This document shows, piece after piece, positions 45,269 to 58,292 of a stretch of DNA of 64,000 nt. The DNA lies in NCBI RefSeq assembly GCF_016107545.1, contig NZ_JABASS010000002.1, positions 310,001-374,000 of the forward strand, written 5' to 3'. How positions within the stretch are numbered: the first letter of the stretch is position 1; each line of letters opens with the position of its first letter. The notes beneath the pieces were generated by a model that did no database searches, was not told the origin of the DNA, and saw nothing but the letters and a program-made list of their open reading frames with translations. The DNA is from Psychrobacter namhaensis (GTDB lineage Bacteria; Pseudomonadota; Gammaproteobacteria; Pseudomonadales; Moraxellaceae). Both the position numbers and the translations under genes were made by a program.

Positions 45269-45955
45269 ATGGCAAGTTTTAGCAAATTTATTAAACGACT
45301 ATTATTGGCAATCATGTTGTTAGTGGTCGCATTCCATGTGTTGGTCGCAGGTCTGCTGTTAATTTGGAAAACGCAGCCTATTAACAACAGCATGTTTATG
45401 CTGACCCATCGTTTAACAGGTGGTACGGTTACTCAGACTTGGACAGAGTACGATGCGATTGCAAAATCTGCCAAGCAAGCCGCGATAGTGAGTGAAGACT
45501 CGACGTTTAGCCAGCATAGTGGCTTTGATTTTAAAGGTATCGAGGCTGCCCGTAAGAAAAACGAAGAGACAGGTAAGATGTCAGCGGGTGGCTCAACGAT
45601 TACGCAGCAGTTGGCAAAAAATTTGTTTTTGACCTCCCATCGCTCGTACGTTCGTAAAGCCGAAGAAGCAGTGATCACATTAATGATTGAGACGTTGTGG
45701 GATAAGACGCGTATCTTGACCGCTTATCTCAATGTGGCAGAGTTTGGCAATGGTATTTATGGTATCGAAGCGGCGGCGCAGCACTACTTTGATAAGTCAG
45801 CGGCCAACCTGAATCGCGATGAATCAGCCTTGCTTATCGCTATGCTGACTAACCCAAAGTACTATGAAGACAACCAAGGTGACAGAAGCCTGCGCAATAA
45901 ACAGCGTATTATCAAAAAACGTATGAAAAATGCAGCGTTACCTCAATCAGCTTAA
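45269..45955 (+). CDS. mtgA: Monofunctional biosynthetic peptidoglycan transglycosylase
   Basis: MtgA polymerises lipid II into glycan strands in the periplasm. The 228-residue protein has an N-terminal membrane anchor (residues about 8-32) and a GT51 domain with the catalytic Glu in VSEDSTFSQHSGFDF, then GGSTITQQLAKNLFL and LNVAEFGNGIYGIEAAAQHYF. The longer frame begins with TTG at 45212; the ATG at 45269 gives a normal family length and was chosen, although its ribosome binding site is weak. Confidence 0.92.
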   Translation: MASFSKFIKRLLLAIMLLVVAFHVLVAGLLLIWKTQPINNSMFMLTHRLTGGTVTQTWTEYDAIAKSAKQAAIVSEDSTFSQHSGFDFKGIEAARKKNEETGKMSAGGSTITQQLAKNLFLTSHRSYVRKAEEAVITLMIETLWDKTRILTAYLNVAEFGNGIYGIEAAAQHYFDKSAANLNRDESALLIAMLTNPKYYEDNQGDRSLRNKQRIIKKRMKNAALPQSA

Positions 45956-46097
45956 GGTACTATTTGTGTGAGATGGAAGTTGAGTAGTGGTAAGATGTTT
46001 TTCATCAATCGCTGTGCTAAATAAAGGTAGGACAAAACGGTTTTAACGATTAGTATAAAAAATGATGGCGTATCGATCAGGCAAAAGGAGTAGTGAC

Positions 46098-48314
46098 GTG
46101 GTGGATGTGAATGACAAACAAGACAATGGTGGTGAGGTCAATAACGTCATTGATGTTGATAATATGGGTGTGAGTGTCAATGCCCAAACCAGCAGAGGCG
46201 ATGAGAATCTGGCCGAGGTGGCATGGCAACGCTCAGAAGATGGCAGCTATTCACCCAGCAGTTATATCAATCGCGACTTGTCTTTATTACAGTTCCATCT
46301 ACGTGTCTTAGCACAGGCCGCCAGTCCTCGGCATCCGCTACTTGAGCGTTTATTTTTCTTGATTATTTTTTCATCAAACATCGATGAGTTTTTTGAGATT
46401 CGTGTCGCCGGTATCATGCAAAAGCTCAATATTGGCGATGTATCGACCAGTGCGCATGGTATGCGTCCTAGTGAAGTGCTTAACGAGATCTCGACAGTAA
46501 CGCACGATGCAATCAATGAGCAATATCGTATTCTTAATGAAGATATCTTACCCGCCCTTGCTAAGGAAGACATTCGTTACCTAAAACGTGATGAGCTAAA
46601 TGCTGAGCAATCTGCTTGGATGAAGCGCTATTTTACGGAGCAAGTATCCCCAGTATTGACGCCGATTAGCATTGATCCTGCCCATCCGTTTCCACGTCTG
46701 GTCAATAAGAGCTTAAACTTTATTGCAACATTAGAAGGCAAAGATGCCTTTGGTCGTGATATCAATTTGGCGATTGTGCCAGCGCCGCGCAGTTTGCCGC
46801 GTGTGATTCGTCTGCCTGATGAGTTAACTGGTGGTAAAGAGCATCACGTCATGCTATCTGCCATCATTCATGAGCATATCGGTGAACTATTTCCTGGGAT
46901 GAATGTGACGGGTTGTCATCAGTTCAGACTCACACGTAACGCTGATTTAGACTTGGCCGATGATGTCGAGGATATTGCCAAAGCGCTGGAGGGCGAGCTG
47001 GAAAACCGCCGTTTTGGTGATAAAGTACGTCTTGAGGTCACCACCGACTGTCCAACACACATCAGTGAGTATTTGCTCAATGAGTTTGAGCTGCACGACA
47101 ATCAGTTGTACCGTGTCAATGGCCCTGTCAATTTAACGCGTCTGCTGTTTGATTTTAATATCCCAGCACTGCGTTATCAGCCTTTTACGCAGGTGATACC
47201 AAAAGAGTTTCGCCGTGAGATGGATAAACTGGATAAAGCGACCAGTATGTTTGCGGCGATGCGCAAAAGTGATGTGCTGGTGCACCATCCTTTTCATGCG
47301 TTTTCGCCTATTGTTAGCCTATTGTGGCAGGCTGCGAGCGACCCAAAAGTGCTAGCGATCAAGCAAACCTTATACCGCTCAGGCACCAATTCAGAGATCG
47401 TCAAGGCGCTTGCCGCTGCTGCCCGTAATGGCAAGGAAGTGACGGCCGTCATTGAGCTACGTGCCCGCTTTGATGAAGCCTCCAATATTGCAGTTGCCAA
47501 CTACTTACAAGAAGCTGGCGCGGTCGTGGTCTATGGTATCGTCGGCTACAAAACCCACGCCAAGCTGATGCTAATCGTACGCCGTGAGGATGACCGGATT
47601 CGCCGCTATGTGCATTTAGGGACGGGTAATTATCATGCGGCCAATGCCAAGGTTTATACGGATTACGGCTTATTTAGCGCAGATCCTGATATTTCAGAAG
47701 ACGTGCACAATATCTTTCAAGAGCTGACAGGGATGGGCAAGCCTGCCAATCTCAAAAAGCTCTTGCATGCGCCATTTACCTTGCATGATAAGTTGATGAG
47801 CTTTATTGATGATGAAATCGCTCATGCAAAGGCAGGAAAACGTGCCCACCTTATTGTTAAGGTCAACGCCCTAACTGAACGTCGCCTCATCGGTAAGTTG
47901 TATGACGCCTCGCAAGCAGGGGTTAAAATTGAGCTGATTTTACGCTCTATGTGCTGCCTGCGCCCACAAGTAAAAGGGTTGTCTGAAAACATCACCGTGC
48001 GCTCTGTTATTGGTCGTTTTTTGGAGCACACGCGTGTTTATTATTTCTATAATAACGGTGATGAGCGCTTGTATTGCGGTAGTGCTGACTGGATGGATCG
48101 TAACTTGTTCCACCGCGTGGAAGTGGCGTTTCCAATTGAAGACAAAAAGTTATTTAAGCAAGTTTATCAAGATGGACTACTCAATTATCTAAAAGACAAT
48201 ACGCAAGCATGGACGTTAGATGGTAATGGTGTCTGGCAACAGCTGCAGCCAGCAGACAGCGAAACCCCGCACAGCGCCCAAGAATACTTGCTAAAAGTCA
48301 TTAATAACGTATAA
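46098..48314 (+). CDS. ppk1: Polyphosphate kinase 1
   Basis: PPK1 reversibly polymerises the terminal phosphate of ATP into polyphosphate. The conserved part starts [17 protein letters not shown] and continues through [20 protein letters not shown]. The two catalytic phospholipase-D-like regions are in [16 protein letters not shown] (phosphorylated His) and [27 protein letters not shown] (second His). A hydrophilic Asp/Asn/Val-rich tail of about 55 residues precedes the conserved start. GTG at 46098 follows AAGGAG with eight bases between and was preferred to ATG at 46062, which has no ribosome binding site; the longer form has 750 residues. Confidence 0.94.
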   Translation: MVDVNDKQDNGGEVNNVIDVDNMGVSVNAQTSRGDENLAEVAWQRSEDGSYSPSSYINRDLSLLQFHLRVLAQAASPRHPLLERLFFLIIFSSNIDEFFEIRVAGIMQKLNIGDVSTSAHGMRPSEVLNEISTVTHDAINEQYRILNEDILPALAKEDIRYLKRDELNAEQSAWMKRYFTEQVSPVLTPISIDPAHPFPRLVNKSLNFIATLEGKDAFGRDINLAIVPAPRSLPRVIRLPDELTGGKEHHVMLSAIIHEHIGELFPGMNVTGCHQFRLTRNADLDLADDVEDIAKALEGELENRRFGDKVRLEVTTDCPTHISEYLLNEFELHDNQLYRVNGPVNLTRLLFDFNIPALRYQPFTQVIPKEFRREMDKLDKATSMFAAMRKSDVLVHHPFHAFSPIVSLLWQAASDPKVLAIKQTLYRSGTNSEIVKALAAAARNGKEVTAVIELRARFDEASNIAVANYLQEAGAVVVYGIVGYKTHAKLMLIVRREDDRIRRYVHLGTGNYHAANAKVYTDYGLFSADPDISEDVHNIFQELTGMGKPANLKKLLHAPFTLHDKLMSFIDDEIAHAKAGKRAHLIVKVNALTERRLIGKLYDASQAGVKIELILRSMCCLRPQVKGLSENITVRSVIGRFLEHTRVYYFYNNGDERLYCGSADWMDRNLFHRVEVAFPIEDKKLFKQVYQDGLLNYLKDNTQAWTLDGNGVWQQLQPADSETPHSAQEYLLKVINNV

Positions 48315-48403
48315 GTCGCCGTTTCGTCTATTCAAAGAGATCATGTAGTGTTAAAAGGATAGCTAATTGTGTGGTGAAGGGAGCGTAGTTAAGAGACGCC
48401 GAG

Positions 48404-48440
48404 AACCAAGCACTGACACACCTCAGTGCTTGGTTTTTTT
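48404..48440 (+). terminator. Rho-independent terminator after ppk1
   Basis: A perfect 13-bp stem, AACCAAGCACTGA with TCAGTGCTTGGTT, around a six-base loop and followed by a T-run. It insulates the small-protein cluster downstream from ppk1. Confidence 0.92.
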
Positions 48441-48707
48441 GTGCTGGTTATTCCAAAGGCTATCCCAAAGTTACAAACTGTCTTGTAACCTCACATTTAT
48501 TCACATATTGATACGGCAGTACACTGGTAGCTTTTGCAACATGCTCCTTATACTGAAAGGTAGTGATGACACATCTATAGCAGCGATTACCACTTTCGAA
48601 TCTAGAAGGTGAGCTTATAAGAAAATGGATAGCTGTTATACAGTACTATAAATATATAGACCTATAAAAAATAAGTAATTAACCTACTATAAAAACAGGA
48701 ACTTGCC
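48441..48707. other. Promoter region of small acidic protein cluster
   Basis: This AT-rich stretch follows the ppk1 terminator and should hold the promoter for the four small genes. A TATACAGTACTATAAATATATAG stretch lies at about 48636-48660 and could contain the -10 element; no convincing -35 box was identified. No RNA gene was recognised. Confidence 0.4.
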
Positions 48708-48878
48708 ATGAGTAATACAAATAATGATACCTCCGATGTGAAAAAAGCCGCTGAACAAGCGGATAAGCAACAAATTGAAAAAAACCTTGAAGAGAGCAAA
48801 AAAGTAGATGCGCCTGAACAGCTAGATGGAACAGAGCAAACGCCTTTTATCGAAGACGACTTGCGTACAGATAAGTAA
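48708..48878 (+). CDS. Small acidic hydrophilic protein 1 (56 aa)
   Basis: This 56-residue protein is highly charged (KKAAEQADKQQIEKNLEESK, then Asp/Glu-rich), with no Cys, no Trp and no hydrophobic core beyond a short TPFIEDDL near the end. It is probably intrinsically disordered or a single amphipathic helix over residues about 11-32. An AGGA-type ribosome binding site lies upstream at good spacing. It is the first of four neighbouring genes with similar composition but no obvious shared sequence. No family was recognised. Confidence 0.65.
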   Translation: MSNTNNDTSDVKKAAEQADKQQIEKNLEESKKVDAPEQLDGTEQTPFIEDDLRTDK

Positions 48879-48958
48879 TTTTTATCTACGCTTGTCTGAG
48901 CAGTCATAGCCGCAGTCTTTTAACTGACTTTTCTAACCACCACGGTGAGGTGTCCATT

Positions 48959-49225
48959 ATGTCAAACCCTATCCCCCCAAAGAATACGCAACCCAATGAC
49001 GAGGAAGCTGTCCCTATCCAAGATCCTGCTACAGGGCAACCGGCCAATCCAAAAAACAGTTATGAAGGCCGAAAATACGAACCGGATATAGATGGGCCTC
49101 AGCAAGCCTCAGAAGAGACGGATGAAGTCTACGTGGATCCGCGTAAAGAAGAAAATCTGCCAGCAGGTGGTAAAAACGTTGCAAATTTAAACGCTCATGA
49201 TTTAAGCCAAGATGGCAATGAGTAG
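48959..49225 (+). CDS. Small acidic hydrophilic protein 2 (88 aa)
   Basis: This 88-residue protein is rich in Pro, Asn, Glu, Asp and Gln, lacks Cys and Trp, and has no predicted membrane segment by eye. Segments such as DPATGQPANPKNSYEGRKYE and VYVDPRKEENLPAGGKNVAN suggest an extended or disordered chain. GAGG lies upstream of the ATG; a GTG three codons earlier is possible. It is the second gene of the cluster. Function unknown. Confidence 0.7.
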   Translation: MSNPIPPKNTQPNDEEAVPIQDPATGQPANPKNSYEGRKYEPDIDGPQQASEETDEVYVDPRKEENLPAGGKNVANLNAHDLSQDGNE

Positions 49226-49293
49226 CTACTAGCTACTGTTAGTAGTGCTTTAGCTGTCTAAAAGAGACACATAATAATTATAAGGAACCAACC

Positions 49294-49674
49294 ATGGAAA
49301 CCAAAGATCCAGCCTTAAGTAAAACTCGAATCACAGAAACCGATAACCATCAAACATTGGGCGAGGCGCAGACGGTGAACACCCATCCTGATAATCATGA
49401 CGAGCTTGAAGAGAATATCACTGAAAATAAAGGGACGGATACTTTTGAAGAAGGGATAGTCGACTCAGAACACGTCAATGATGACGATAATCCAGCACGC
49501 CAGCCTGATCGCCGCGATCAAAAAGGCAACGGCTTTGACGATAATATTAATGAAAAAACCGTGGGTAGTGAGTCGCCTGATAGCCAAAAGATCAATGATA
49601 TGAATCGCTATGCCAATATAGATAATGCTCAGACCCGCGTGCTGAATCCTGACGAGAAGGACAGTATCCGATAG
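49294..49674 (+). CDS. Small acidic hydrophilic protein 3 (126 aa)
   Basis: The longest of the four, this 126-residue protein is dominated by Asp, Glu, Asn, Thr and Gln, again without Cys or Trp. Runs such as HDELEENITENKGTDTFEEG and RQPDRRDQKGNGFDDNINEK indicate intrinsic disorder. AAGGA lies before the ATG at normal spacing. No signal peptide or family was recognised. Confidence 0.72.
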   Translation: METKDPALSKTRITETDNHQTLGEAQTVNTHPDNHDELEENITENKGTDTFEEGIVDSEHVNDDDNPARQPDRRDQKGNGFDDNINEKTVGSESPDSQKINDMNRYANIDNAQTRVLNPDEKDSIR

Positions 49675-49732
49675 ATGAAATGGGTATTTTGAAAAAGACG
49701 TATCAACAAGGAATATATCTTAAGGAATAAAA

Positions 49733-49936
49733 ATGAGCATACCAGATGACAAACAAATTATTAATGAAGATCGCAAGCTAAGAGACGCGGATGACAATAA
49801 TGGTATCGTGCCTGACGATGCCCTACAAAAGGCCAATCCCGCTGCTGCAGAAAGAGCAACTGATGATCATGATCCGCATAATATTGCCAAAGATAATAAA
49901 CAGTATGATAGTCCGTTAATGGAAAATGATAAGTAA
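49733..49936 (+). CDS. Small acidic hydrophilic protein 4 (67 aa)
   Basis: This 67-residue protein closes the cluster. It is very rich in Asp, Asn and Lys (EDRKLRDADDNNGIVPDD; DDHDPHNIAKDNKQYDS), lacks Cys and Trp, and has a short Ala-rich centre (KANPAAAERA). AAGGA lies before the ATG. A strong terminator follows about 80 bp after the stop. Function unknown; a hydrophilin-like stress role is only a composition-based guess. Confidence 0.7.
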   Translation: MSIPDDKQIINEDRKLRDADDNNGIVPDDALQKANPAAAERATDDHDPHNIAKDNKQYDSPLMENDK

Positions 49937-50017
49937 TATGTCATTGTCCAAATTTTTTACGTTGCAAAAGTCAATACAATAGAAGCCAGTTTTACCCCTC
50001 TTTCAAGAAGAGATATG

Positions 50018-50056
50018 GAGGGGCAAGCACTTGCTCAGTGCTTGCCTCTTTTTTTA
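50018..50056 (+). terminator. Rho-independent terminator after small protein cluster
   Basis: GGCAAGCAC pairs perfectly with GTGCTTGCC around a seven-base loop, followed by TCTTTTTTT. It also lies just beyond the stop of convergent miaE. Confidence 0.9.
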
Positions 50057-50104
50057 TATGTATAAGATTTTTGTACGTTTAAGAAAGGGGACAACAAGCT
50101 GATA

Positions 50105-50812
50105 TTAAGCAGGAGTGCCGCTGTGAAAGCGCAACTTAGTATCTGGACTGGAAATCAACTCGGCTTCTACTGCTTTAAAAAATCCCACTCTCTCATCAAT
50201 ATTGTCTTCAGACAGCGATTGCGCCAGTGCTAAATAGTCCTCAAAATGGCGGCTCTCTGACTTCAATAAATAGCGATAGTATTTTGCTAAGCGCTCATCG
50301 TTGATAACTTCTGCTAATGCCGCAAACCGCTCGCAAGAACGCGCTTCAATAAATGCCCCAATAATCAGTACATCTACCATCGCTGCTGGCTCGTAAGTGC
50401 GCTTGTGTTTTAACATACCTTTGGCATAACGGCCTGCACTTAAGTATTGCCAGTCCTGTCCACGATCATTCATGATACCCAGCACTTGCTCATAATGGAG
50501 CATCTCCTCACGTATTAGCTGCGCCAATTTACGCTGTAAATCATAAGAAAACTCATAACGAAATATCAAATTCATAGCGGTACCGGCTGCTTTTTTTTCG
50601 CAGTTGGCGTGGTCTTGGATAATAGTAGGCAAATTTGCCATCGCTGCATTGACCCAAGACTCTGTGGTTCTAGCTCCCAAAAAATTATAAACAGGGGAGA
50701 GGTCTACTTTTATAGGCGTTCGCAATTGGGCGATGTCGACGCTATCTTCTGCCATACTGTTGTCGTCAGTACCGTGATCACTCATATTGTCACTAATAAT
50801 GCTGTCGCTCAT
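50105..50812 (-). CDS. miaE: tRNA 2-methylthio-N6-isopentenyl-adenosine-37 hydroxylase
   Basis: MiaE is a diiron monooxygenase that hydroxylates ms2i6A37 in tRNAs reading UNN codons. The 235-residue product shows the core HANCEKKAAGTAMNLIFRY with the first Glu ligand, REEMLHYEQVLGIM with Glu and His, IIGAFIEARSCERFAAL, and SESRHFEDYLALA with the final Glu/His pair. Several in-frame ATGs lie upstream (to 50920) and would add a Met/Asp/Ser-rich tail. The ATG at 50812 follows AGGAAA at usable spacing and was chosen. Confidence 0.92.
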   Translation of the reverse strand: MSDSIISDNMSDHGTDDNSMAEDSVDIAQLRTPIKVDLSPVYNFLGARTTESWVNAAMANLPTIIQDHANCEKKAAGTAMNLIFRYEFSYDLQRKLAQLIREEMLHYEQVLGIMNDRGQDWQYLSAGRYAKGMLKHKRTYEPAAMVDVLIIGAFIEARSCERFAALAEVINDERLAKYYRYLLKSESRHFEDYLALAQSLSEDNIDERVGFFKAVEAELISSPDTKLRFHSGTPA

Positions 50813-51488
50813 ACTGTCGTTTCCTATATAGGTAGTGTCTTTATTCATGGTTTCTTTATTCATAGATTCTTTATATATGGTTTCTGTCATGGTCGAGTGT
50901 TTAAGACTTTTTGATCGCACATAAAAAGTTAAATAGATAACGCTTACGTATCAGTCACTGTGCTAATGATTACTTATCGTTTGTCTGTATGATCTCTCTG
51001 TGTCATTAGTGAGAGGTATGAAAGTGCTATAACGCTGATAGCGTATAGGTTATCATTATTAGACAACCCCAATATTTATTTAGTAAATGAGGTTTTCTTG
51101 TTTATTTCTTTATTTGATAGTAGGATGAGATTTTGCTTAAGCGGCTTTTTGTCTTACTATTAAATGTCGCTTGATGGTAAATGGCAAGCATTATAGCAAC
51201 TGCTGATACGATATAAACCAGCAGTCATCTAGCTACCGTCTCTTCAAAACCGTTTAATTAGTATGGCCGAGCATATTTTATGACAAGGTAGAACGAGCAT
51301 AAATGTTTTGGCTGTTTAAACGCTTGAGTCGCTATTCACGGTTAGCTTATATGATAACTTAATCAGTAAGTTTGCTTAATAGGTCATTTAAATTGGGAAT
51401 AGATGCCTAAGCCTACGAACGACAGTGTCCAATCACTGCGGTAGCAACTTCGTCTTTACACACCTCACGAACAGATAAGGATAACAAT
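50813..51488. other. Divergent intergenic region between miaE and glcB
   Basis: About 570-680 bp, depending on the miaE start, separate the divergent genes. The left end may encode an N-terminal extension of MiaE. The remainder is AT-rich and must hold both promoters; no operator, RNA gene or hairpin with a T-run was recognised. Confidence 0.4.
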
Positions 51489-53687
51489 ATGAGCCAGTCT
51501 TCTAACGCCAATCGTATTCAAAAAGGCATTCTTGCCATCGACCAGCAGTTGTACGACTTTATTGAAAACGAAGTGCTGCCAAAAGTCGGTGTTGATTCAG
51601 AGAGTTATTGGTCAGGGTTTGAAAAAGTCATCAAAGAGTTCACGCCGCGTAATAAAGCGCTGCTAGAAACCCGTGACAAAATCCAAGCACAGATCGATCA
51701 GTGGCACCTAGAGCACCCTGCCAAAGACGGCGAGATTGATTACCCGGCTTATAAGACATTCTTACAAGAGATTGGGTATCTGTTGCCAGAAGGCGACGAC
51801 TTTACCGTCAGCACAGAAAATGTCGATGACGAAATTGCCCACATCGCAGGGCCACAGTTAGTCGTGCCAGTCCGTAATGCTCGCTATGCGCTGAATGCAA
51901 CCAACGCACGTTGGGGCAGTCTGTATGATGCTTTGTATGGTACTGATGTCATCAGTGATGAAAATGGTCAAGAAGCCAAAGGCGGGTATAACCCAACTCG
52001 CGGCGCTGCGGTTGTGGCTTACGCCAAAAAATTCCTAGATGAAAACTTTGCGTTAGCGTCAGGCTCGTACAATGATGCGACCGGCTTTAAAGTGGAAGAT
52101 GGTAAGCTTGTAGTGGTCCAAGGTGATGACAGTACTCAGCTAAAAGACCCCGCTCAGTTTGCTGGTTTTGTTGGCGATGCAGGACAGCCAACCGGTATCT
52201 TGTTAAAACACAACGGTTTGCATGCAGAGATTCAGATAGATGCCAGCCATCCCGTTGGTAAGGACGATCCTGCAAACATTAAAGACGTGCTTCTTGAGTC
52301 GGCGATTACGGCGATTCAAGACTGTGAAGACTCCATTGCTGCCGTCGATGCAGAAGAAAAAGTGGAAGTTTATCGTAACTGGCTCGGTTTGATGAATGGC
52401 GACTTGCAAGAAACCTTTGAAAAAGGTGGCAAGACGCGCACTCGCAAACAAAACCCAGACCGTGAGTACAATACGCCAGAAGGTGGCAAGCTGACGTTGC
52501 CAGGTCGCTCGCTATTGCTCATCCGTAATGTGGGCCATTTGATGCAAAACCCTGCAATCTTAGTCGATTTGGGCGATGGTCAAGAAGAGATTTTCGAAGG
52601 GCTGATGGACGGTTTGATTACGCCGTTATTGTCACTCAATGATCTAAAAGGCAAAAATGAGCTGTCAAACTCGCGTAAAGGCTCGATGTATATCGTTAAG
52701 CCAAAAATGCACGGCCCTGAAGAAGTCAAAATGGCCAATGACTTGTTTGATGCCTCAGAAGACTTATTAGGCTTAGAACGCAACACCCTCAAAATTGGCA
52801 TCATGGATGAAGAGCGCCGCATGACGGTCAATCTAAAAGAAGCCATTCGCCAAGCCAAAGAGCGCGTTATCTTTATTAACACAGGCTTCTTAGACCGTAC
52901 TGGGGATGAGATGCATACCAGCATGAATGCCGGCCCATTCGTGCCAAAAGGTGAAATGAAGTCACAAGCATGGCAGCCCGCTTACGAGCAGTGGAACGTT
53001 GATATCGGTCTAGAGACCGGACTACAAGGTCGTGCACAGATTGGTAAAGGCATGTGGGCCAAACCTGATGAAATGAAAGAGATGATGGATACTAAGGCGG
53101 CGCATCCCAAGTCTGGTGCTACGACTGCATGGGTCCCATCACCAACAGGGGCAACCTTGCACAGCATGCACTATCATCAAGTGAGCGTCGCTGACGTACA
53201 AGACAGCCTAAAGTCACGCAAACGTGCCAGCTTGGATGATATTTTGACCATTCCATTGGCAAAAGACACCAATTGGACAGAAGAACAAAAGCAGCAAGAG
53301 CTTGAGAACAATGCTCAGGGCATCTTAGGTTATGTGGTACGTTGGGTAAACCAAGGGGTGGGTTGCTCTAAGGTACCTGATATCAATGATGTTGGGCTCA
53401 TGGAAGATCGTGCAACGTTGCGTATTTCAAGCCAGCACATTGCCAACTGGCTGCACCATGATGTGGTTAGCGAACAGCAAGTGATGGATACCATGAAACG
53501 CATGGCAAAAGTGGTTGATGAGCAAAACGCGGGCGATAGTGACTATCAACCGATGGCAAATGACTTTGATAACTCTTATGCTTTCAAGGCAGCCTGTGAT
53601 TTGGTCTTTAAAGGTCGTGAGCAACCTAGTGGCTATACTGAGCCGTTATTGCACCAAGCACGTCTTGATTTAAAAGCTAACGTCTAA
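51489..53687 (+). CDS. glcB: Malate synthase G
   Basis: Malate synthase condenses glyoxylate with acetyl-CoA to give malate in the glyoxylate bypass. The 732-residue size is that of the G isoform. Family features are [39 protein letters not shown], the glyoxylate/Mg region [19 protein letters not shown] with [20 protein letters not shown], and [23 protein letters not shown] C-terminal stretch with [24 protein letters not shown] lies before the ATG. No isocitrate lyase gene is in the window. A strong terminator follows. Confidence 0.97.
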   Translation: MSQSSNANRIQKGILAIDQQLYDFIENEVLPKVGVDSESYWSGFEKVIKEFTPRNKALLETRDKIQAQIDQWHLEHPAKDGEIDYPAYKTFLQEIGYLLPEGDDFTVSTENVDDEIAHIAGPQLVVPVRNARYALNATNARWGSLYDALYGTDVISDENGQEAKGGYNPTRGAAVVAYAKKFLDENFALASGSYNDATGFKVEDGKLVVVQGDDSTQLKDPAQFAGFVGDAGQPTGILLKHNGLHAEIQIDASHPVGKDDPANIKDVLLESAITAIQDCEDSIAAVDAEEKVEVYRNWLGLMNGDLQETFEKGGKTRTRKQNPDREYNTPEGGKLTLPGRSLLLIRNVGHLMQNPAILVDLGDGQEEIFEGLMDGLITPLLSLNDLKGKNELSNSRKGSMYIVKPKMHGPEEVKMANDLFDASEDLLGLERNTLKIGIMDEERRMTVNLKEAIRQAKERVIFINTGFLDRTGDEMHTSMNAGPFVPKGEMKSQAWQPAYEQWNVDIGLETGLQGRAQIGKGMWAKPDEMKEMMDTKAAHPKSGATTAWVPSPTGATLHSMHYHQVSVADVQDSLKSRKRASLDDILTIPLAKDTNWTEEQKQQELENNAQGILGYVVRWVNQGVGCSKVPDINDVGLMEDRATLRISSQHIANWLHHDVVSEQQVMDTMKRMAKVVDEQNAGDSDYQPMANDFDNSYAFKAACDLVFKGREQPSGYTEPLLHQARLDLKANV

Positions 53688-53738
53688 GTCGATTTGCTGG
53701 TTTTTACAGGTACTGAATAGTCCTTCGTCACTTTGTTT

Positions 53739-53776
53739 GGCGCTACTTATTAATGAATAAGTAGCGCCTTATTTTT
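53739..53776 (+). terminator. Rho-independent terminator after glcB
   Basis: A perfect 13-bp stem, GGCGCTACTTATT with AATAAGTAGCGCC, around AATG, then TTATTTTT. Confidence 0.92.
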
Positions 53777-54234
53777 GGCAAGCTTAGGGTATTGATTACA
53801 AGAATTTCAGTTTCTTAGTAATCATACTAATCAATAATATCTTTATCTCTTTGACTAGATAGAAGTTTTTTTCGCAAGTGTCTGTACTGGATGATGGGCA
53901 TAGTATCCATAAATTCTGGCATTTAAAAAGCGAAAAAATATGTTGCAAATTATGTCAAAGTTGTTATGCTTGTATTCGAAGTATGAGTTTGGTAACGGAT
54001 GTTACGCAACGGAGCGATAAAGACCAAAGTTTACATGGCAGTTACGTTTTTAATCCCAGTTATGTAAGTCATGGTTTTTTTCATCTTACTGTAATAGAAC
54101 TTCGCCACACTTGTTTCTGACTAATCTCGGTAGCCAGTTACACATTATATCTTTGAGGATTTGTGACGATACCATTATGAGCACCAGCTAATAATAGCTC
54201 GCTTATTACTAAAATTGTAAAGTGGAGATACCCC
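53777..54234 (+). other. Long leader/promoter region of porin gene
   Basis: About 460 bp lie between the glcB terminator and the porin start. The region is AT-rich; no RNA gene or operator was recognised. An 80-codon frame starting with GTG at 53878 has no ribosome binding site and is not called. Confidence 0.4.
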
Positions 54235-55305
54235 ATGAAAAAACTACTTTTAGCTACAGCAGTTGCTGCCCTATCTGTATCTGCAGCCAATGCCGCACCA
54301 ACTCTTTATGGTAAAGCATTCGTTACTGCTGACTATGTTAATGCTGATTTTGATTCAGATTTTCCTGGTGCTGATCGTGACGAAGACACTGTAGAAATCA
54401 ACTCTAATTCTTCACGTATCGGTCTTAAAGGCTCTGAAGCCTTGACTGCTAATACTGATGTTATCTATCAGTTAGAGTACGGTACTCGTGTTGATGGCGA
54501 TAGCGATGGCTTTACTAACCGTGATACGTATCTTGGTGTGGTAAACAAGCAGTTTGGTGAAGTGCGTGCTGGTAAAAACCAATCTACTTTAGACTACGTA
54601 AACAACGTGGTTGTAAACGATGGCTACTGGGATAACTTAGGCGGTAACAAGCTTGAAGAAAATGAAGATTTTGGTGGCTTAAACATGGCTGATAGTAGCC
54701 GTATCAACAGCTCAATCATCTGGAAAGCGCCTAAATACAATAACCTACCACTAGAACTTGCTGTTATGTACAGCTCTGACGAAGCAAACGGTAACAAAGA
54801 TGATGGTTTTGGTGCTGCTTTGATGTTTGATCAAGGTACAGGCTTCACTGCTGGTGTTGCTTATGATAAAGACCAAAATATCGAAGGTGATATCATCCGT
54901 GGTACAGCGACTGCTGACCTAAGCCAATATATTGCTTACCCTGTAACATTAGGCGCTTTATATCAGGTTGCTGATTTTGACGGCGCTGGCTCAGGTGATG
55001 AAGACGAAAAAGGTCTTGTTCTTAGTGCAGCCATGGCGCTGTCTAACTTTGCTCGTCCAGCGACCATCTACACGCAGTACAACAAAACTGACAACTTAAA
55101 TGGTTGGAATAACGCTGATTCAGATCAGATCGTTGTTGGTGGCAAGTACTTCTATAAAGACAACATCATTGCTCATGCTTACGCTGGTGTGAACAACGCT
55201 GACAATGTTAGATCTGTAAGTATTAATGATGATACCGTAACTTATGGCCCTTATGGCGATGGTGAAGTGTTTGTAGTTGGTGGTGGTCTAGAATACAGAT
55301 TCTAA
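54235..55305 (+). CDS. Gram-negative general porin
   Basis: The 356-residue protein has a clean signal peptide (residues 1-20, ending SAANA, then APTLYGKAFV) and a 16-strand-type barrel ending in GGGLEYRF with terminal Phe. The segments SSRIGLKGSEALTANTDVIYQLEYG and NRDTYLGVVNKQFGEVRAGK are typical of the Gram-negative porin family. The constriction-loop region includes YWDNLGGNKLEENEDFGG. A GGAG ribosome binding site and a terminator frame it as a single gene. Acidic loops suggest possible cation preference, which is a guess. Confidence 0.9.
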   Translation: MKKLLLATAVAALSVSAANAAPTLYGKAFVTADYVNADFDSDFPGADRDEDTVEINSNSSRIGLKGSEALTANTDVIYQLEYGTRVDGDSDGFTNRDTYLGVVNKQFGEVRAGKNQSTLDYVNNVVVNDGYWDNLGGNKLEENEDFGGLNMADSSRINSSIIWKAPKYNNLPLELAVMYSSDEANGNKDDGFGAALMFDQGTGFTAGVAYDKDQNIEGDIIRGTATADLSQYIAYPVTLGALYQVADFDGAGSGDEDEKGLVLSAAMALSNFARPATIYTQYNKTDNLNGWNNADSDQIVVGGKYFYKDNIIAHAYAGVNNADNVRSVSINDDTVTYGPYGDGEVFVVGGGLEYRF

Positions 55306-55328
55306 TCTAACCATTAACACTTGACTCT

Positions 55329-55359
55329 AAAAAACTCATCCTTCGGGGTGAGTTTTTTT
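55329..55359 (+). terminator. Rho-independent terminator after porin gene
   Basis: ACTCATCC pairs with GGGTGAGT around a stable TTCG tetraloop, flanked by A- and T-runs. Confidence 0.9.
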
Positions 55360-55419
55360 GTTGCGCCTTTTATCCTTAAGTGGTGGGTTATACTAGGCAC
55401 ACACTTAGACACACGCTAA

Positions 55420-57147
<1,728 letters not shown>

Positions 57148-57180
57148 TCATTGAAATAATATCATTCTGTCTATCCTAAA

Positions 57181-57211
57181 AAAGACTGATCTTCGGATCG
57201 GTCTTTTTTTT
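57181..57211 (+). terminator. Rho-independent terminator after pyrG
   Basis: GACTGATC pairs with GATCGGTC around a TTCG tetraloop, followed by a long T-run. It implies that kdsA downstream has its own promoter. Confidence 0.9.
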
Positions 57212-57379
57212 AGCCCGTATTTAGGGTGAGATACGGCCGTTCACGTGTGGTAACTCTTGTGATTGATCGCTTTATAACCATTGACAGTAGGGAATTACGC
57301 TTGAACACTTTTTTTAACGGCGCTATCGGTTACAATATAAGATAGAACCATTGATAACAATAAAGAGGAAAACGGCTGA

Positions 57380-58255
<876 letters not shown>

Positions 58256-58292
58256 TACCGTTCATGATACTAAATGATATTAGGAGAAAACG

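Noticed and set aside
48367..48612. An 81-codon plus-strand frame after ppk1.
   Set aside because: It runs through the ppk1 terminator hairpin and has no ribosome binding site.
53878..54120. An 80-codon Cys- and His-rich frame starting with GTG upstream of the porin gene.
   Set aside because: No ribosome binding site and it lies in the leader region of the porin gene; composition is not protein-like.
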